Assembly: GCA_011523445.1 (NCBI GenBank)
Contig: WTGT01000122.1
Span: forward strand, 1-13,536
Direction of reading: 5' to 3'
Length of the DNA: 13,536 nt
Origin: Paracoccaceae bacterium
GTDB taxonomy: Bacteria > Pseudomonadota > Alphaproteobacteria > Rhodobacterales > Rhodobacteraceae
Position numbers and translations under genes: made by a program. The notes beneath the pieces are model-generated. The model saw nothing but the letters and a program-made list of their open reading frames with translations, did not search any database and was not told the origin of the DNA. This document shows positions 1 through 7,037 of this stretch, in pieces. The first letter of the stretch is position 1; every line of letters begins with the position of its first letter.

Positions 1-261
1 GTCCGTATTCATTACTCCGTGAATACATCCAACTGCCATCCATTTCGTGATAAGCTTCGCTTGCACCTCAACAACTTGCTCAAGGAATGATAGTAAACGA
101 TTTTCTGATTTTTTCAGCTCGGGATAGTTACGAACTATCCCGAGCTGAAAAAATCCGAAAATCCTTTACTATCATTACTTGAGCAAGTTGTTGAGGGGCA
201 AGCCAAGCTTATCTCGAAATGGATGGCAGTTGGATTTATTCACGGAGTAATGAATACGGAC
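1..261. repeat. Long fold-back inverted repeat (palindrome) hinged at 131
   Basis: Bases 1-129 are the reverse complement of 133-261, with only the 3-base spacer ACG (130-132) between the arms; base i pairs with base 262-i. I count 122 matches in 129 positions and no indels. The mismatches are at 26, 48, 58, 65, 85, 98 and 106. The right arm reads as intact SelO coding sequence; the left arm is its inverted copy. All seven differences are transversions, and five of them would change a SelO residue (F to C, S to T, G to V, L to F, P to R). The repeat runs up to base 1, so its true left end is not visible. The most likely explanation is a fold-back chimera at a contig end; a real inverted duplication is possible but less likely. 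Confidence 0.95.
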
Positions 262-987
262 AACACTTCTTTGTCCTGCGAAACCATAGATTTCGGACCC
301 TGTGCCTTCATGGACCACTTTCAGGCAGCAAAAGTCTTCAGCTCGATAGATCACAATGGCCGATACGCCTATGCCAACCAACCAATGATTGCCCATTGGA
401 ATCTGGCCCAATTTGCAACAACACTGATACCCATCCTTGAAGATGAAAAAGAAACGGCAATCAAGAAGGTTACGGATATCATTAACCGGTTTCCCCAACT
501 TTATCTTGACAACTGGTTATCAATCTTCGGGAAAAAGCTTGGTATGGAAAATCCCGCAAACGAAGATTTTGAATTTATTACCGGTTTCTTGAATATTCTC
601 GAAAAGGCAGAGGCAGATTTCACCCTGACTTTCAGAACATTATCAATAGTCCCTGCAAGAAACCTACAATCTTGCCATTTTGAAAACTTTACCGTTTCAC
701 CAAATCTGATACTTGAGTGGATACCTACTTGGTTGGAAAGGTTAAGCAAGGAAAAGGCATCAGAAAGTGAACGTCTTCTGTCAATGCAAAAGGTCAATCC
801 CACTTATATTCCACGAAACCATCAAATCGAAAAAGCCATTGTTGAAGGGGTGGAAGGAAATTTTGATAGATTCAATACCATGGTAGAAGTGCTCAAATCT
901 CCATATACTCAACAAGAAGGGTACGAGAAATTTGAAAATACGCCTGAAACGAATGAGGTCGTCACCAAAACCTTCTGTGGAACTTAG
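133..987 (+). CDS. SelO (YdiU/UPF0061) protein AMPylase, C-terminal part, 5' truncated
   Basis: SelO is a pseudokinase-fold enzyme that transfers AMP from ATP to Ser, Thr or Tyr of target proteins and is linked to redox stress. About 284 codons remain. The homologous frame starts with NYPELKK right at the palindrome hinge, so roughly the first 200 residues expected for the family are missing; the ATG at 223 is internal, not a start. GFIHGVMNTDN (232-264) and ETIDFGP (280-300) give the metal and catalytic residues matching D252, N253 and D262 of Pseudomonas syringae SelO (Asp codons at 259 and 289). SSIDHNGRYAYANQP follows. The protein ends normally in TFCGT, with Cys where some eukaryotic homologues have selenocysteine. 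The N-terminal lysine and arginine that bind ATP phosphates would lie in the absent part. Whether the gene is really broken or only cut by the assembly cannot be decided here; I favour the latter. Confidence 0.9.
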   Translation, partial: NYPELKKSENPLLSLLEQVVEGQAKLISKWMAVGFIHGVMNTDNTSLSCETIDFGPCAFMDHFQAAKVFSSIDHNGRYAYANQPMIAHWNLAQFATTLIPILEDEKETAIKKVTDIINRFPQLYLDNWLSIFGKKLGMENPANEDFEFITGFLNILEKAEADFTLTFRTLSIVPARNLQSCHFENFTVSPNLILEWIPTWLERLSKEKASESERLLSMQKVNPTYIPRNHQIEKAIVEGVEGNFDRFNTMVEVLKSPYTQQEGYEKFENTPETNEVVTKTFCGT

Positions 988-1030
988 AAAATTATTTATT
1001 TAAATCCCGGTATTTAGATATTCTTTTACT

Positions 1031-1048
1031 GTTAATCTGAAGATTAAC
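1031..1048. repeat. Perfect 8-bp inverted repeat between selO and fur
   Basis: GTTAATCT (1031-1038) and AGATTAAC (1041-1048) are exact reverse complements with a 2-base spacer. The site lies 43 bases after the selO stop and about 125 bases before the fur start. No T-run follows, so it does not look like an intrinsic terminator; a dimeric-regulator operator is more plausible. It does not match the GATAATGATAATCATTATC-type Fur box. The rest of the 185-base gap is AT-rich. TTGAAA at 1110-1115 is a possible -35, but I see no convincing -10. Confidence 0.4.
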
Positions 1049-1172
1049 CATGACCTCCAGTTTGAATATTGCAGCCAAGATATTAATTAAAATAAATTGG
1101 AACTGTAATTTGAAATTGTGTACAGAATTTTGGTCTAGGTAAGGTTTGCAAGGGATAAGGAAAGATTGAATT

Positions 1173-1589
1173 TTGGGTACCCTACTCCAGCATTGTGAAA
1201 AAATAGGATTGCGGTTGACAGACCAAAGAAGGGCTGTTGTTTCCGTTTTGGAAAAAGCCAGGGATCATCCCAATATTCAGGATCTTTATGAACGGGCAAG
1301 CCTAGTTGATCCAAACCTTTCTATCGCAACCGTTTACCGTACCGTCAAGTTACTGGAAGAATTGGACATTCTTACCAAGTTGGAATTTGGTGATGGAGTG
1401 GCCAGATATGAAATAGCCGACAAGAATCATCATGATCATCTGATTGATTTGAAAACCGGAAAAGTCATCGAATTCTACGATGAAGAAATAGAGAAGCTCC
1501 AGAAAAAACAGGCCCAAAAGTTGGGTTATCGCCTTATTGGCCATCGTCTGGAATTATATGGAACACCTTTGGAAGAAAAAAATGGATAA
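1173..1589 (+). CDS. fur: Fur-family metal-responsive repressor (Fur/Mur type)
   Basis: This is a 138-residue DNA-binding regulator that senses Fe(II) or, as in many alphaproteobacteria, Mn(II). The start is TTG at 1173: an in-frame TGA at 1167 excludes a longer protein, and AAGGAAAG lies about 9 bases upstream. The winged helix covers roughly residues 1-80, with LRLTDQRRAVV and SIATVYRTVKLLEE (recognition helix) typical of Fur. The dimerisation and metal part holds HHDHLIDLKTGKVIEF. In E. coli Fur this segment is HHDHLICLDCGKVIEF; here both cysteines are replaced (by D and T) and the only Cys is near the N terminus, so the structural zinc site is missing, as is usual in alphaproteobacterial Fur/Mur. 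It lacks the His-rich motif of Irr. The end overlaps eno by 8 bases, implying coupled expression. Family is certain; the metal sensed is not. Confidence 0.93.
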   Translation: MGTLLQHCEKIGLRLTDQRRAVVSVLEKARDHPNIQDLYERASLVDPNLSIATVYRTVKLLEELDILTKLEFGDGVARYEIADKNHHDHLIDLKTGKVIEFYDEEIEKLQKKQAQKLGYRLIGHRLELYGTPLEEKNG

Positions 1590-2868
1590 TCTAATTGTAA
1601 TCGATCACATTCACGCCCGCGAAATACTTGATAGCAGGGGAAACCCGACGGTTGAGGTTGAAGTCTCCCTATCTGACGGTTCTATGGGACGAGTTGCAGT
1701 ACCTTCAGGTGCTTCAACCGGTGCCCGTGAAGCCCATGAACTAAGAGACGGTGATTCGCAAAGATACTTGGGTAAAGGGGTTTCCAAAGCTGTGGAAAAT
1801 GTTGTTACGACCCTGAGTGAAGCGCTCTTGGGCTGTGATCCCTATGATCAGGTTGACATTGACAATACCATGATTGATCTTGACGGCACCCCAAATAAAT
1901 CGAAGTTGGGAGCCAATGCCATTCTGGGCGTTTCCCTTGCTGTTGCCAAGGCATCGGCTGTCAGTATGGAAATGCCTTTCTACCGATATGTCGGGGGTGT
2001 AAACGCCAAGGTTTTACCTGTACCCATGTTCAACGTTATTAATGGTGGAGAACATGCCAACAACTCCATTGACTTCCAGGAATTCATGGTCATGCCGGTT
2101 GGAGCCAGCAGTTTTCGGGAAGCTTTGCAATTTGGTGCCGGTGTATTTCACAGTTTGAAAAAAAACCTTGATCAGGCCGGCCATTCAACTGCGGTTGGTG
2201 ATGAGGGAGGTTTTGCACCGAATTTGGATTCCTCAGAGCAAGCTCTGGACATATTGCTCAAGGCCATCGAAGATACGGGCCTTGCACCCGGCAAGGACAT
2301 TGTTATTGCTCTGGATTGTGCCTCATCGGAATATTATTCCGATCACCAGTATCATTTTTCCGGCGAAGGAATTACCCGATCCCGTGAGGAGAATATTTCC
2401 TATTTGGAAAAACTGGTAACCTCATATCCCATCCATTCAATTGAAGATGGTTGCGGTGAGGATGATTGGGAAGGATGGCAGGCACTCACTGAAGTCCTAG
2501 GGAAACGATGCCAATTGGTTGGTGATGACCTGTTTGTGACCAATACCACAATTCTGGAGGAAGGGATTGCCAAGGGTTGTGCCAACTCGCTCTTGGTCAA
2601 GGTTAACCAGATCGGAACCCTGACGGAAGCCCTTGATGCCATTGATATGGCACATAGAAATGGTTACACGACAATATTATCACACAGGTCGGGAGAAACC
2701 GAGGATACCACCATTGCCGATTTGGCCATTGCGGTCAACTGTGGGCAAATCAAGGCAGGTTCCACTTCTCGTTCCGATCGAATTGCCAAGTACAACCAAT
2801 TGTTGCGAATTGAGGAAGAATTGGGTGATCAGGCCCAATATCTGGGGAAAATGGCCTTCAGGTTTTAG
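1582..2868 (+). CDS. eno: Enolase (2-phosphoglycerate dehydratase)
   Basis: Enolase interconverts 2-phosphoglycerate and phosphoenolpyruvate in glycolysis and gluconeogenesis; it is cytoplasmic and Mg-dependent. The protein has 428 residues, the normal length. It begins MDNLIVIDHIHAREILDSRGNPTVEVEV. The frame is open back to 1537, but the ATG at 1582 has GGAAG (1571-1575) upstream and gives the family N terminus. NVINGGEHANNSIDFQEFM, the acidic SIEDGCGEDDWEGW segment, GDDLFVTN, LLVKVNQIGTLTEA with the base Lys340, SHRSGETEDTTIADLA and GQIKAGS with Lys391 (E. coli K341 and K392) are all present, so it should be active. It starts inside the last codons of fur (8-base overlap), an uncommon partner; alphaproteobacterial eno more often sits near pdhA or kdsA. 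Its end overlaps anmK on the other strand. Confidence 0.98.
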   Translation: MDNLIVIDHIHAREILDSRGNPTVEVEVSLSDGSMGRVAVPSGASTGAREAHELRDGDSQRYLGKGVSKAVENVVTTLSEALLGCDPYDQVDIDNTMIDLDGTPNKSKLGANAILGVSLAVAKASAVSMEMPFYRYVGGVNAKVLPVPMFNVINGGEHANNSIDFQEFMVMPVGASSFREALQFGAGVFHSLKKNLDQAGHSTAVGDEGGFAPNLDSSEQALDILLKAIEDTGLAPGKDIVIALDCASSEYYSDHQYHFSGEGITRSREENISYLEKLVTSYPIHSIEDGCGEDDWEGWQALTEVLGKRCQLVGDDLFVTNTTILEEGIAKGCANSLLVKVNQIGTLTEALDAIDMAHRNGYTTILSHRSGETEDTTIADLAIAVNCGQIKAGSTSRSDRIAKYNQLLRIEEELGDQAQYLGKMAFRF

Positions 2869-3967
2869 TTTTACGAGGTTGCGAAATCCTGCCACCAACG
2901 GTGGGATATTCACATCCCGTTGTACCAGGTGCTGAAGTGGGAAGATTGCTTAAGACCCTGGCTGCCAGAAAACCGAATGCCTGAGCTTCCAGATATTGTG
3001 AGTCCAAACCCCATTCCTCAGCTGTATGAATCTCCATTGAAAGAATTTCCTTCAACCGAGCTACAATATAGGAATTTTTTGTCCCTCCCCCACACAAGAC
3101 AACATGTTTGGGTTTGAACCTTGTTCTTTCAAGAACAGTCGAAATTGCCTTTATGGTACATTCCGTTAAGGTTGTGACACCATCTTCAAACTTGAGTTGC
3201 TCAACCTGATTCAAGAGAAAATAGAAATCATGGATATCAAAGGATTTTGGTCCCTCTAACCCAAGTTGTTCATGTTCCAGGAACTTCCTTATCAAATCAT
3301 TGTCAGCTTTTCCCATGAACGCAAAATATCCGTCCCTGTCGAAGGGCAGATTTCTTTTCATGTTGCAGTATTTATCGATTAAACTGTTTCCGGGTCCAAT
3401 ATCAAATGCAATCAGGGCACCATTATCAACTGGCTCACCCTTTTGCGGATCAACAAAACTTATGTTTGTAATACCACCTATATTGATGAAGGCACATGGT
3501 TCTGTCATTCCGAGGTATTTGGCCAGTGCAAAATGATAAAATGGTGCCAATGGTGCACCCTCACCCCCATTGAGCATATCCTGTTGTCGAAAGTCCCAGA
3601 CAACCGTTTTACCCAAATTTTCAGCAAGGTATTGACCATCTCCAGCTTGGTACGTTTTCCGATTTTCCGGATCATGAGCTAGCGTTTGCCCATGAAACCC
3701 GACAATAGCCTCTGGACTGGTTTCCATAAGCAAGGCAAGATGAGTTTCTTCAACAATTCGGGCAGCTTGGTTTACCCCTTTTTCACCCGGCCACTTACCA
3801 CGGGCCATGTGAAGTATTTCAATTTCATCGGGAGTAAAGCTCTTGCTGGCAGTTGGTCCAAATTCCAGGATTTTTTGTCCATCAGTCCTAATTGCAGCAA
3901 TATCAACCCCATCCATTGAGGTACCTGACATGCAGCCTATAAACCAATTTTCTTCAAGGTGTGGCAT
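2858..3967 (-). CDS. anmK: Anhydro-N-acetylmuramic acid kinase
   Basis: AnmK converts 1,6-anhydro-N-acetylmuramate, ATP and water to N-acetylmuramate 6-phosphate, so peptidoglycan fragments can be recycled in the cytoplasm. The 369-residue length is normal. GCMSGTSMDGVDIA near the N terminus holds the phosphate-binding GTSMDG loop (residues 15-20). FINIGGITNISF, AFDIGPGNSLIDKYC with the catalytic-type Asp, and HVVLCGGGTKNSYI near the C terminus complete the ASKHA-kinase signature. I place the start at ATG 3967; a TTG at 3973 would add two residues, and neither has a clear Shine-Dalgarno sequence. The gene is divergent from tyrS across 68 bases, a pairing common in alphaproteobacteria. It converges on eno with an 11-base overlap of coding ends and no terminator between them. 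Confidence 0.97.
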   Translation of the reverse strand: MPHLEENWFIGCMSGTSMDGVDIAAIRTDGQKILEFGPTASKSFTPDEIEILHMARGKWPGEKGVNQAARIVEETHLALLMETSPEAIVGFHGQTLAHDPENRKTYQAGDGQYLAENLGKTVVWDFRQQDMLNGGEGAPLAPFYHFALAKYLGMTEPCAFINIGGITNISFVDPQKGEPVDNGALIAFDIGPGNSLIDKYCNMKRNLPFDRDGYFAFMGKADNDLIRKFLEHEQLGLEGPKSFDIHDFYFLLNQVEQLKFEDGVTTLTECTIKAISTVLERTRFKPKHVVLCGGGTKNSYIVARLKEILSMEIHTAEEWGLDSQYLEAQAFGFLAARVLSNLPTSAPGTTGCEYPTVGGRISQPRKTKT

Positions 3968-4035
3968 TTTCAATCTAAAAATCCATGGATAATGTCTTAC
4001 TTATAACCAATTCAATCAATTGTCGAAAATCTGAA

Positions 4036-5292
4036 ATGACCTACAATCCCAAATCCGAATTCCTGACTGTGATTCTCCAACGGGGATTTTTCGATGATTG
4101 CAGCAATTTGGAGGAATTGGACAATTCCCTGATGAAGGGGATTTTACCAGCCTATATTGGTTTTGACGCCACGGCCAAATCACTCCACATCGGCAGCCTG
4201 ATCCAAATCATGATGTTACGGTGGCTTCAAAAGACCGGCCACAAGCCTATCGTATTGATGGGAGGAGGTACCACAAAGGTCGGCGATCCATCATTTCGAG
4301 CGGATGAGAGACCCCTTCTGGATAACAGTGAAATCGAAGCAAATATTTCAGGCATCAAGGAAGTATTCAGCAATTACGTAACCTTTGGTGATAATCCTAC
4401 TGATGCCATTATGGTGAATAACGCTGAATGGCTGGACAATCTGAACTATATTTCTTTCCTTCGGGATATCGGGAAATTCTTTTCTGTCAACAGAATGCTC
4501 TCATTCGAATCCGTCAAGTCCAGATTGGACCGGGAACAATCCCTCTCTTTCCTGGAATTCAACTACATGATTTTACAGGCCTATGATTTCCTTGAGCTTG
4601 CTAAACGGCATGATTGTCAACTCCAGATGGGTGGTTCCGATCAATGGGGTAACATACTGAATGGTGTTGACCTGACCAGAAGAATAATCGGTAAACAGGT
4701 CTTTGCCCTTACCTCGCCTCTTTTGACCACTTCCGATGGCAAGAAAATGGGAAAGACTCAAAGTGGAGCCGTCTGGCTGAATGCTAATTTATTTTCCCCT
4801 TACGATTTTTGGCAATATTGGCGAAATGTAAGTGACAATGATGTCGGCAAATTCCTGAAACTCTTTACGGAACTGGATCTTGCCGAATGCGATCGCCTTG
4901 GTTCTCTAGAGGGTTCTGAAATCAACGAGGCTAAAATAATTTTGGCCAACGAGGTAACTACCCTTGCACATGGTAAGGAACAGGCACAAAAGGCCTTGTC
5001 AACCGCGAGGGAAGTATTTGTTGAAGGAAGGCAAAGCGAAGGATTACCCATCTTGTCGGTTACTTTTGACTCCCTGATGGAAGATGGTTATCCCCTGCTT
5101 CAAGCCCTGGTTCAACTCGGACTTGTTTCTTCGGGGAAGGAAGCCAGAAGGAATTTGTTGGGTAATGGTGTCAGGGTAAATGATATCGTCGAAACCGATA
5201 CGGCAAGAATGCTGAGTTTGGAAGAATTAAGAAAATCAGCAAAGATATCAGTTGGCAAAAAACGCCACGCAATCGTTCAGCTTGAAAAGTAA
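4036..5292 (+). CDS. tyrS: Tyrosyl-tRNA synthetase
   Basis: This class I synthetase charges tRNA-Tyr with tyrosine in the cytoplasm. The protein has 418 residues, the family length. The frame is open from an ATG at 3985, but family homology begins at MTYNPKSEFL, so I choose ATG 4036; no strong Shine-Dalgarno sequence precedes either. The HIGH-type motif is HIGS at residues 51-54. QLQMGGSDQWGNI is the tyrosine-binding region. The KMSKS-type loop is KMGKT at about residues 237-241. The S4 RNA-binding domain covers about residues 350-418, with SSGKEARRNLLGNGVRVND. All hallmarks are intact. It is divergent from anmK and ends 4 bases from the stop of the convergent DUF3179 gene. Confidence 0.98.
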   Translation: MTYNPKSEFLTVILQRGFFDDCSNLEELDNSLMKGILPAYIGFDATAKSLHIGSLIQIMMLRWLQKTGHKPIVLMGGGTTKVGDPSFRADERPLLDNSEIEANISGIKEVFSNYVTFGDNPTDAIMVNNAEWLDNLNYISFLRDIGKFFSVNRMLSFESVKSRLDREQSLSFLEFNYMILQAYDFLELAKRHDCQLQMGGSDQWGNILNGVDLTRRIIGKQVFALTSPLLTTSDGKKMGKTQSGAVWLNANLFSPYDFWQYWRNVSDNDVGKFLKLFTELDLAECDRLGSLEGSEINEAKIILANEVTTLAHGKEQAQKALSTAREVFVEGRQSEGLPILSVTFDSLMEDGYPLLQALVQLGLVSSGKEARRNLLGNGVRVNDIVETDTARMLSLEELRKSAKISVGKKRHAIVQLEK

Positions 5293-5296
5293 CAAT

Positions 5297-6316
5297 CTAA
5301 TTGTTTGACAAAAGGTCGCCCATTTCCCATTCACCATCGGGAAAAAATGCCTCAAAAGCAAAAGCAAACAATAGATCATGGGGTAGATCTTCTCCGGTTT
5401 CCTGATCCTTGACCCTCACCGTGCCGACATTTATACCTTGCCCGACGGAAGCAGTATCAAGAGGTGATGCCTGTCCTCCTGTCCAGGTCAAAACAATACC
5501 ATGTTCCTCGATTTTTCCTTCAAGAATCAATCTCTCCAGTGGCCAGGCTCTCTGCCCAACCTTTACTACCCTTGCCAAGGGACCTATTCCTTCCTGTTTG
5601 AATTCCTTGGTGTAAAGAAAGGGACTTACGGCAAGTTCATACCCCTTGTAGGGATTTTGCCCATAGGGTCGACGGAATTCAGGCTGGGCCATGACCAATC
5701 CACCCTTGTCCATGTTTCTAGACATAAAATCTTGCCAGCTTTCTGTCCAGCCCGGAAGTTGCTCCAGACTGTTGCCGGTATGACTTCCCACAATTCCTGT
5801 TCCAAGGGCCTGTTGCCACCAGCTTTCAGTTTCTAGGTCATACATGACCATATCCGAGTTTCTGAGCAATCCAGATACACCAAAAGTCAGGGTTTGACCG
5901 TTCACCTCCCTGGAAAAAAATACTCCGGAATTACAAAGGGGACAGTAAGTTATAGCAATTGTTTGTTCACCAATCTGATCATTGACGATTTCATGCCACA
6001 GAAGATATCTGATTGGGTATGCCCTGGGGAGATGACCTTTCATTTCAATGGTCATTACCCCTTCCCTGGGAAGTAAATCGATATTTTCATCCAGAGTTAA
6101 AAAAGTTGGATTGTGAATTGCCGGAATTCCATCCTTGGGAACACCACCTGACATTATTTCATCCAAGGGCACCGATGCCAGTGAAAAATCAGTATTTGGC
6201 CACTGGCTGCTGAACAGTTTCTCGTTGGCTTGTCCTGAGGCAAGACCTAGAACCCAGACCAAGGCTAAGATAACAAATAGTTTGATAACAACCAACCTTG
6301 CTGGAATACGTCCCAT
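5297..6316 (-). CDS. Secreted DUF3179 domain protein, function unknown
   Basis: The 339-residue protein starts with a signal peptide (basic MGRIPARLVV, hydrophobic core to about residue 27, then ASGQA), so it is exported, probably to the periplasm. The remainder is one DUF3179 domain, a family without an assigned reaction. Family hallmarks seen are PIRYLLWHEIVND (from about residue 101), YCPLCNSGVFF with C125 and C128, FGVSGLLRNSDMVMYD (about 145-160) and ESWWQQ (164-169). C125 and C128 are the only cysteines in the protein, which suggests a CxxC metal, haem or disulfide site; this is inference. The start is ATG 6316 with AAAGAAG about 7 bases upstream; TTG 6322 is an alternative. It follows the secreted cyclophilin by 47 bases on the same strand and is probably co-transcribed with it. 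Confidence 0.9.
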   Translation of the reverse strand: MGRIPARLVVIKLFVILALVWVLGLASGQANEKLFSSQWPNTDFSLASVPLDEIMSGGVPKDGIPAIHNPTFLTLDENIDLLPREGVMTIEMKGHLPRAYPIRYLLWHEIVNDQIGEQTIAITYCPLCNSGVFFSREVNGQTLTFGVSGLLRNSDMVMYDLETESWWQQALGTGIVGSHTGNSLEQLPGWTESWQDFMSRNMDKGGLVMAQPEFRRPYGQNPYKGYELAVSPFLYTKEFKQEGIGPLARVVKVGQRAWPLERLILEGKIEEHGIVLTWTGGQASPLDTASVGQGINVGTVRVKDQETGEDLPHDLLFAFAFEAFFPDGEWEMGDLLSNN

Positions 6317-6363
6317 CTTCAAACTTCTTTCACTTCAAGAGTATCAACAGTAAAATTTTTCAT

Positions 6364-6930
6364 CTATTCTTCTATTCTGGCACTAGCAATATAATCCGGG
6401 TCAGCAACCGCTCCATTTTGTCCCTGCCCTCGTTTGATGGCATCAACAACATCCTGTCCAGAAATTACTCGTCCGAATACAGTATATTGGCCATTCAGGA
6501 ACGGTGCTTCCTCAAACATTATGAAAAATTGAGAGTTGGCGGAATTGGGATTTTGTGCTCTTGCCATACCAACGGTTCCCTTTCTGAAGGGAAGCGGTGA
6601 AAATTCAACCTTCAAATCAGGCAAATCAGAGCCCCCTATCCCGGCCTTTTGCAAGGAACCTTGATCAACACGTCCGAACTGAACATCACCTGTTTGGGCC
6701 ATGAAACCCTCAATCACCCGATGAAAGGCTACATTGTCGTATAATCCGTTATTTGTCAAAGTAATTATTCGTTCAACATGCAGGGGGGCTACTTCATGAA
6801 GAAGTTCAATTTTTATAGTACCGGAGTTTTCACCGGCGACATCAAGTATCAACACATTTCTTTCCTTTTCGGCTATTGCATTTATGGTACCCAGTAGCAG
6901 GAAAGTTAAAACTAGTATTATTTTTTTCAT
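6364..6930 (-). CDS. Exported cyclophilin-type peptidyl-prolyl cis-trans isomerase
   Basis: The enzyme isomerises Xaa-Pro bonds and assists folding. A signal peptide (MKKIILVLTFLLLGTINAIA) indicates a periplasmic location. The protein has 188 residues. The cyclophilin core shows YDNVAFHRVIEGFMAQTGD, GTVGMARAQNPNSANSQFFI and FLNGQYTVFGRV, with the catalytic Arg in FHRVI (from residue 69), Gln in QTGD (79) and the SANSQFFI segment (130-137). I choose ATG 6930 because GAGGTG lies 5-6 bases before it; the GTG at 6936 is part of that ribosome site. It sits 107 bases downstream of coaD on the same strand, a linkage frequent in alphaproteobacteria, and upstream of the DUF3179 gene. The exact ppi subgroup is not assigned. 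Confidence 0.95.
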   Translation of the reverse strand: MKKIILVLTFLLLGTINAIAEKERNVLILDVAGENSGTIKIELLHEVAPLHVERIITLTNNGLYDNVAFHRVIEGFMAQTGDVQFGRVDQGSLQKAGIGGSDLPDLKVEFSPLPFRKGTVGMARAQNPNSANSQFFIMFEEAPFLNGQYTVFGRVISGQDVVDAIKRGQGQNGAVADPDYIASARIEE

Positions 6931-7037
6931 ATACACCTCATAAGGGGAAGATTAAGGTTTTCCCGACGAAAACAAAATCAAATTAAAGTGAACTCCGATA
7001 GCGGCGATAAAAGGGAAACCATAAGGTATAGCCAAGA

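Noticed and set aside
175..498. 107-codon minus-strand frame across the palindrome and selO
   Set aside because: It is the opposite strand of clear SelO coding sequence and has no recognisable motif.
1079..1089. AGATATTAATT, also found near 8141
   Set aside because: A short AT-rich word in two AT-rich gaps; no longer shared sequence around it.
1537..1581. Longer enolase start at 1537
   Set aside because: The extra 15 residues lie inside fur coding sequence and are not part of enolase; ATG 1582 has a ribosome site and the family N terminus.
3985..4035. Longer TyrS start at 3985
   Set aside because: TyrS homology begins at MTYNPKSEFL (4036); the added residues have no family match and use up the divergent promoter space.
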